From Artemisia argyi (lineage: Eukaryota; Streptophyta; Magnoliopsida; Asterales; Asteraceae), in contig CM060709.1 in the NCBI GenBank assembly GCA_030686995.1, forward strand, positions 268,565,057 to 268,629,056: 64,000 nt of DNA, written 5' to 3'. Both the position numbers and the translations under genes were made by a program. Under the pieces are notes generated by a model that worked only from the letters and a program-made list of their open reading frames with translations, was not told where the DNA came from and searched no databases. Each line of letters opens with the position of its first letter. Positions within the stretch are counted from its first letter, which is position 1. This document shows, in pieces, positions 59,622-64,000 of the stretch.

Positions 59622-60250
59622 CACATACACATATATATAGAAGAATTTAGAGGGGTTGAGAAGAGAGACACGATAGATAGCAGTACATAACAGAAGGGTG
59701 AAATCAAGTAGATAAGGAAGATAAGAGAAATCAGATTAATGAGCCATACTGGTGACGGTCCGTTAAATGACTGGACGGTCCTTGAAAGCTAAGGGACCGC
59801 CATTGCAATAGAGGACCACCGCTGTAGGCGTCTTATATGATAGATTGTGTTGTGATTTAAGTATTTTTCCCATTTTTAATGTTGGTTAATGTGGTCCAAT
59901 TGTTAAAGTCAACCATTACATTTATAAAGTCAACCCTTATAAATATCACAACATAATAGTTTATATCGGCAAAATTGCATATATCCCTCCCAAAGTGAAT
60001 AATTGCATATATACCCTTTGTACAAGTTTTTTATGCACATAATACAATGGTTTTTATGCATGCTTTGGATATATACACAATTATGCATTTTTGGAATGAT
60101 ATATATGCAAAAACCCCTAGTATGATTTAAACCTTAATACATTCATTCATTAAAAGGCATACAAGACAAAGGCATACATCACATAATAATCATACATCAC
60201 ATAATCCTACAAGCTATTTCTAGAAAATCCTAACTTCCTAGAACATGCAT
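59622..60250. other. Interior of the minus-strand SIRE element with its internal array
   Basis: On the minus strand, GGCGGTCCCTTAG, AAGGACCGTCC and TTAACGGACCGTC (59751-59820) are followed about 110 bp downstream by CTATATATATG (59627-59639), just at the Athila insertion point. This mirrors the internal array plus TATA-like box at 36332-36530. No ORF otherwise. Confidence 0.5.
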
Positions 60251-61098
<848 letters not shown>

Positions 61099-61893
61099 GC
61101 TCCCACTCGTATATCTATTAATAGTAAAATGACATTGGTTGGCATCTTGCAACACTCCAATGGCCCCAGTTCGACCCAAGCTAGGTTTCCTGGAAAACCT
61201 TTAATGATTCATCATTATTATTATCCTTTCGCCTCTAATACTACATTAATAAAGATGTGAGGTTCTTTATTAAATTTTGTTTCTCGTCTCTTTATGATTG
61301 AACAAAATTACCAAAACATCTGAACGTATTCCAGATAGACTTTGGGCGTGGCCACGCAAACATTTTGTCAACCCTACGAGGGGCCCAGCAGTATTAAACT
61401 TCTGAACAAATAAGAAGGAACGAATTCTTTCTTGACTACAAGAATAACCCATGAACTTTGTAACAATTCTGAAAACAACCCTTATGACTTCCAATTACGG
61501 TAAGCGGTAGATTGTCTCACAAAAATGCACTACATCCATGACACTTATCTGGTATCTCAAGTCTGAGGATAACTTTAAATATGATTCTCACAATAAATTT
61601 AAATCATATTGTTGGGATAAGTCCAATACTCAATTCATTGAATATCATGTGAAATTGGTATGACTACGCATCAATATACTTTCAAGTATATCCTTAACCA
61701 ATACTCAAAATTGTCTTAGTTTAATGATATTCCCATATCATTAATCGACAACGGACTATTTAGAATAATAAATTATTCATGGATCTTAAACATGCAAATA
61801 TAGGATATATTATTAAGACAATGATTAAATAAACATAACCAATACTTTATTTCATTAAAATAATAATTGTACATTACATCCCTTATCCAAATA
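61099..61893 (-). other. 3' non-coding region of the Tork-type element
   Basis: About 800 bp between the pol stop and the LTR on the minus strand. It begins next to the pol stop and ends with the PPT GAGTGGGAGC at 61099-61108. No ORF is convincing. Confidence 0.6.
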
Positions 61894-63999
61894 CTAATCA
61901 CAAATGGGCATGAAACTATCAGCTAATTTAAGTCCTATTCCTTCAGCATGCTTGTAAAGCTTGGTGCCAGGTAAAGGCCTTGTAAATTGATCAGCTAAGT
62001 TTTCATCTGTGTGAACTTTGAGCATTTCGATTTCACCTATCTCAACTTGTTCTCTGACATAGTGGTGCTTAATCGGGAAATGTCTGGTGCCTTTCATGAT
62101 TCCAGGTTCATTGGCAAATGTAATTGCAGCTGAGTTGTCACAATACATTTTTATAGGTCGTTGAATCGAAGGCATAACCCCAAGCCCTGAAACAAAATTC
62201 CTAATCCAAACAGCTTCCATTGCAGCTTCTGAAGCAGCTATATACTCACTTTCTGTAGCAGACATCGCTAGTACACTCTGCTTTCTGCTCCTCCAATCCA
62301 CAGCTCCTCCATTAATGACAAAAACATAACCAGTCTGAGACTTCGTATCATCTTTATCACCTTTCCAAGAAGCATCGCAGTAACCTGTAACATCAAGCTC
62401 TGTAGATGGAGTACCCCCATAAACTAAGAACATCTCTTTAGTAGCCCTAAGGTACTTAAGAATATTCTTAACAGCAGTCCAGTGTTTTTCACCTAGATTC
62501 TGCTGATATCGACTGGTTAAATTCTGAGCAAACGCCACATCAGGACTTGTGCTTCTCACCGCATACATAATAGATCCCACGGCCGAAGCATAAGGGACTC
62601 TCTTCATGCGTTGCACCTCTTCAGGTGTTGAAGCACAAACTTTCTCGCTCAAGCCATGTTGCTCTTGCATCGGCAAATATCCTTTCTTGGAATTTTGCAT
62701 ACAGAATCTCTTCAATATTTTATCAATATAAGCACTTTGGCTTAATCCAATTAATTGCTGAGATCTATCTCTATATATCTTGATTCCCAGAATAAATGCA
62801 GCTTCCCCTAAATCTTTCATAGAAAAACAACTTCCAAGATATGCCTTAACCTTTTGCAAACTTGGAATATCGTTTCCCATGATCAATATGTCATCGACAT
62901 ATAATATAAGGAAAATCACATTACTCCTACTAGCTTTGTGATATACACATGGCTCATCAAGATTTTGAGTGAATCCATACTTCTTAATTTCACTATCAAA
63001 TCTCTTATTCCATTGTCGTGATGCTTGCTTCAATCCATAAATGGATCTTTTAAGCTTGCATACACGATCTGGGAATTCTGGATTCACAAACCCCTCAGGC
63101 TGCGCCATATAGATGTCTTCATCTAGGCGACCATTTAAGAAGGCGGTTTTGACATCCATTTGCCAAATCTCATAGTCATAGTAAGCGGCTATGGCTATAA
63201 GAATCCTAATAGCCCTAATGTCAGCTACAGGAGAAAAAGTCTCCTCATAGTCAACACCCAAAGTTTGAGTATAGCCTTTAGCTACCAAACGGGCCTTATA
63301 GGTGTGTATAATGCCATCCATATCAGTCTTTTTCTTGAAGAGCCATTTACTCCCAACTAGCTTGGCACCCGGAGGTAGGTCTACTTCTTCCCAGACTTCA
63401 TTGTCTTTCATGGATTGCATTTCCCCATTCATAGCTCCCTGCCATTTTTCCTTTTCAGGACTATTCATAGCAGCTTTATAACTTGTAGGTTCATCAAGAT
63501 CCCCTATCAAGTTGTCATCACACTCCATGTTAAGGCATAGACGTGTAGGAGCCTTCACAGATCTAGAAGACCTGCGAACGGGAACCACTTCAACTTCAGG
63601 TGGAGGACCTAAACTTTCAGGTTCCTCAGGAAGTTGGCTAGTGTTTTCAGAAGGTGTTACATCTTCATGATCGTCTTCCAGATCATATACTCTCCCACTG
63701 AATTCTTGAGATATGAGCTCCTTTTCTAAGAAGTCTCCATACCTTGCAACAAAAACTTTGTTTTCAGCTGGGTAATAAAAGTAGTAACCCATAGTTTCCT
63801 TAGGGTAACCTACGAAGATGCACTTTACAGATCTTTGTTGGAGTTTGTCTGCTGAGTCACGTTTAACATACGCCTCACAACCCCAGACCTTTAGATAAGA
63901 CAAGTTAGGAGCTTTTCCAGTCCGTACCTCATATGGAGTCTTATCCACCTTCTTAGTTGGAACCATATTTAAAATGCGAACTGCAGATTCCAAGGCATA
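61894..63999 (-). CDS. Copia polyprotein: integrase C terminus, RT and RNase H (partial)
   Basis: Open without a stop from the right edge (YALESAVRILNMVPT) to the stop at 61894, about 701 codons. Landmarks: integrase C-terminal TPYEVRTGKAPNLSYLKVWG and CIFVGYPKETMGYYFY, an acidic linker, RT with ARLVAKGYTQTLGVDYEETF, WQMDVKTAFLNGRLDEDIYM, RSIYGLKQASRQWN and catalytic LYVDDILIMGND, then RNase H with GYCDASWKGD, SATESEYIAASEA and MYCDNSAAITF, and VHTDENLADQFTRPLP. All catalytic acidic residues seem present. Product: reverse transcriptase-RNase H of a Tork/Tnt1-like element. Gag, protease and most of integrase are beyond the window. Confidence 0.93.
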   Translation of the reverse strand, partial: YALESAVRILNMVPTKKVDKTPYEVRTGKAPNLSYLKVWGCEAYVKRDSADKLQQRSVKCIFVGYPKETMGYYFYYPAENKVFVARYGDFLEKELISQEFSGRVYDLEDDHEDVTPSENTSQLPEEPESLGPPPEVEVVPVRRSSRSVKAPTRLCLNMECDDNLIGDLDEPTSYKAAMNSPEKEKWQGAMNGEMQSMKDNEVWEEVDLPPGAKLVGSKWLFKKKTDMDGIIHTYKARLVAKGYTQTLGVDYEETFSPVADIRAIRILIAIAAYYDYEIWQMDVKTAFLNGRLDEDIYMAQPEGFVNPEFPDRVCKLKRSIYGLKQASRQWNKRFDSEIKKYGFTQNLDEPCVYHKASRSNVIFLILYVDDILIMGNDIPSLQKVKAYLGSCFSMKDLGEAAFILGIKIYRDRSQQLIGLSQSAYIDKILKRFCMQNSKKGYLPMQEQHGLSEKVCASTPEEVQRMKRVPYASAVGSIMYAVRSTSPDVAFAQNLTSRYQQNLGEKHWTAVKNILKYLRATKEMFLVYGGTPSTELDVTGYCDASWKGDKDDTKSQTGYVFVINGGAVDWRSRKQSVLAMSATESEYIAASEAAMEAVWIRNFVSGLGVMPSIQRPIKMYCDNSAAITFANEPGIMKGTRHFPIKHHYVREQVEIGEIEMLKVHTDENLADQFTRPLPGTKLYKHAEGIGLKLADSFMPICD

Positions 64000-64000
64000 A

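Larger units (their letters stand above)
44075..60250 (-). mobile_element. Minus-strand SIRE-type element, interrupted by nested elements
   Basis: On the minus strand the 3' LTR starts TGTTAATACAAATAATG at 46940 and ends at 44075 (plus strand TGTAGAAATTAGAGGGG). It is preceded by the PPT AAAAAGGGGAGAT. The interior is 46941-47188, then an Athila-like element (47189-59621), then 59622-60250, which holds the family's internal GC-rich array. The 5' part is cut by the Tork-type element at 60251. No gag or pol of this element remains in the window. Confidence 0.7.

Overview
The window is plant nuclear DNA, most likely from an Asteraceae-type eudicot. That attribution is an inference from the style of the retroelement proteins (Athila, SIRE/Maximus, Ale and Tork types) and the spliced host gene. 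There are no bacterial features and I recognised no RNA genes. About 80 percent is nested LTR retrotransposon sequence around one small genic island. Boundaries below come from matching terminal motifs, target-site duplications (TSDs), primer-binding sites (PBSs) and polypurine tracts (PPTs) by eye.

Layout. 1-7539: right part of a Ty3/gypsy-type element with a coiled-coil ORF, a zinc-knuckle ORF, two antisense microprotein ORFs (one with its own TATA box) and a 3.8-kb 3' LTR. 8008-16239: a dead copy of the bifunctional dihydrofolate reductase-thymidylate synthase gene on the minus strand. It is split by an Ale-type Copia element (8904-15529, TSD CCATT), whose gag is itself split by an Athila-like solo LTR (10414-11764, TSD GGGAG). 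18011-19417: a foldback Mutator-like element with 9-bp TSD. 20223-28091: an apparently intact six-exon gene for a LAZ1/TMEM184 (DUF300) membrane protein on the minus strand, with a hAT MITE in intron 1. Head-to-head with it lies a 17-codon candidate first exon at 28308.

29413-40906: a SIRE-type element without pol, in LTR-internal-LTR-truncated internal form. An internally deleted Athila/Tat-like element (30224-32852, TSD ATGTA) sits in its first LTR. 41748-44074: LTR fragments. 44075-60250: a minus-strand SIRE-type element carrying a solo LTR (44829-46241) and interrupted by a complete 12.4-kb Athila-like element (47189-59621, TSD CACAT). 60251-64000: the 3' part of a minus-strand Tork-type Copia element with an intact RT-RNase H frame.

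How the parts relate. The SIRE-like, Athila-like and left-edge elements show no reverse transcriptase or integrase, so they look non-autonomous. The only intact polymerase frame is the Tork element at the right edge. Each of three LTR families carries its own cluster of short palindromes just upstream of the LTR TATA box: TGACGNCGTCA in one, a GATCGG-type palindrome in the second, a GC-rich inverted array in the third. In the Athila-like and SIRE-like elements, related motifs recur inside the element ahead of a second TATA-like box and a 3' ORF. In the Athila-like element that 3' ORF has no in-frame ATG near its start, but a 15-nt exon with a perfect splice donor supplies one in frame. This motif, internal promoter and spliced 3' ORF arrangement is the most interesting signal in the window.
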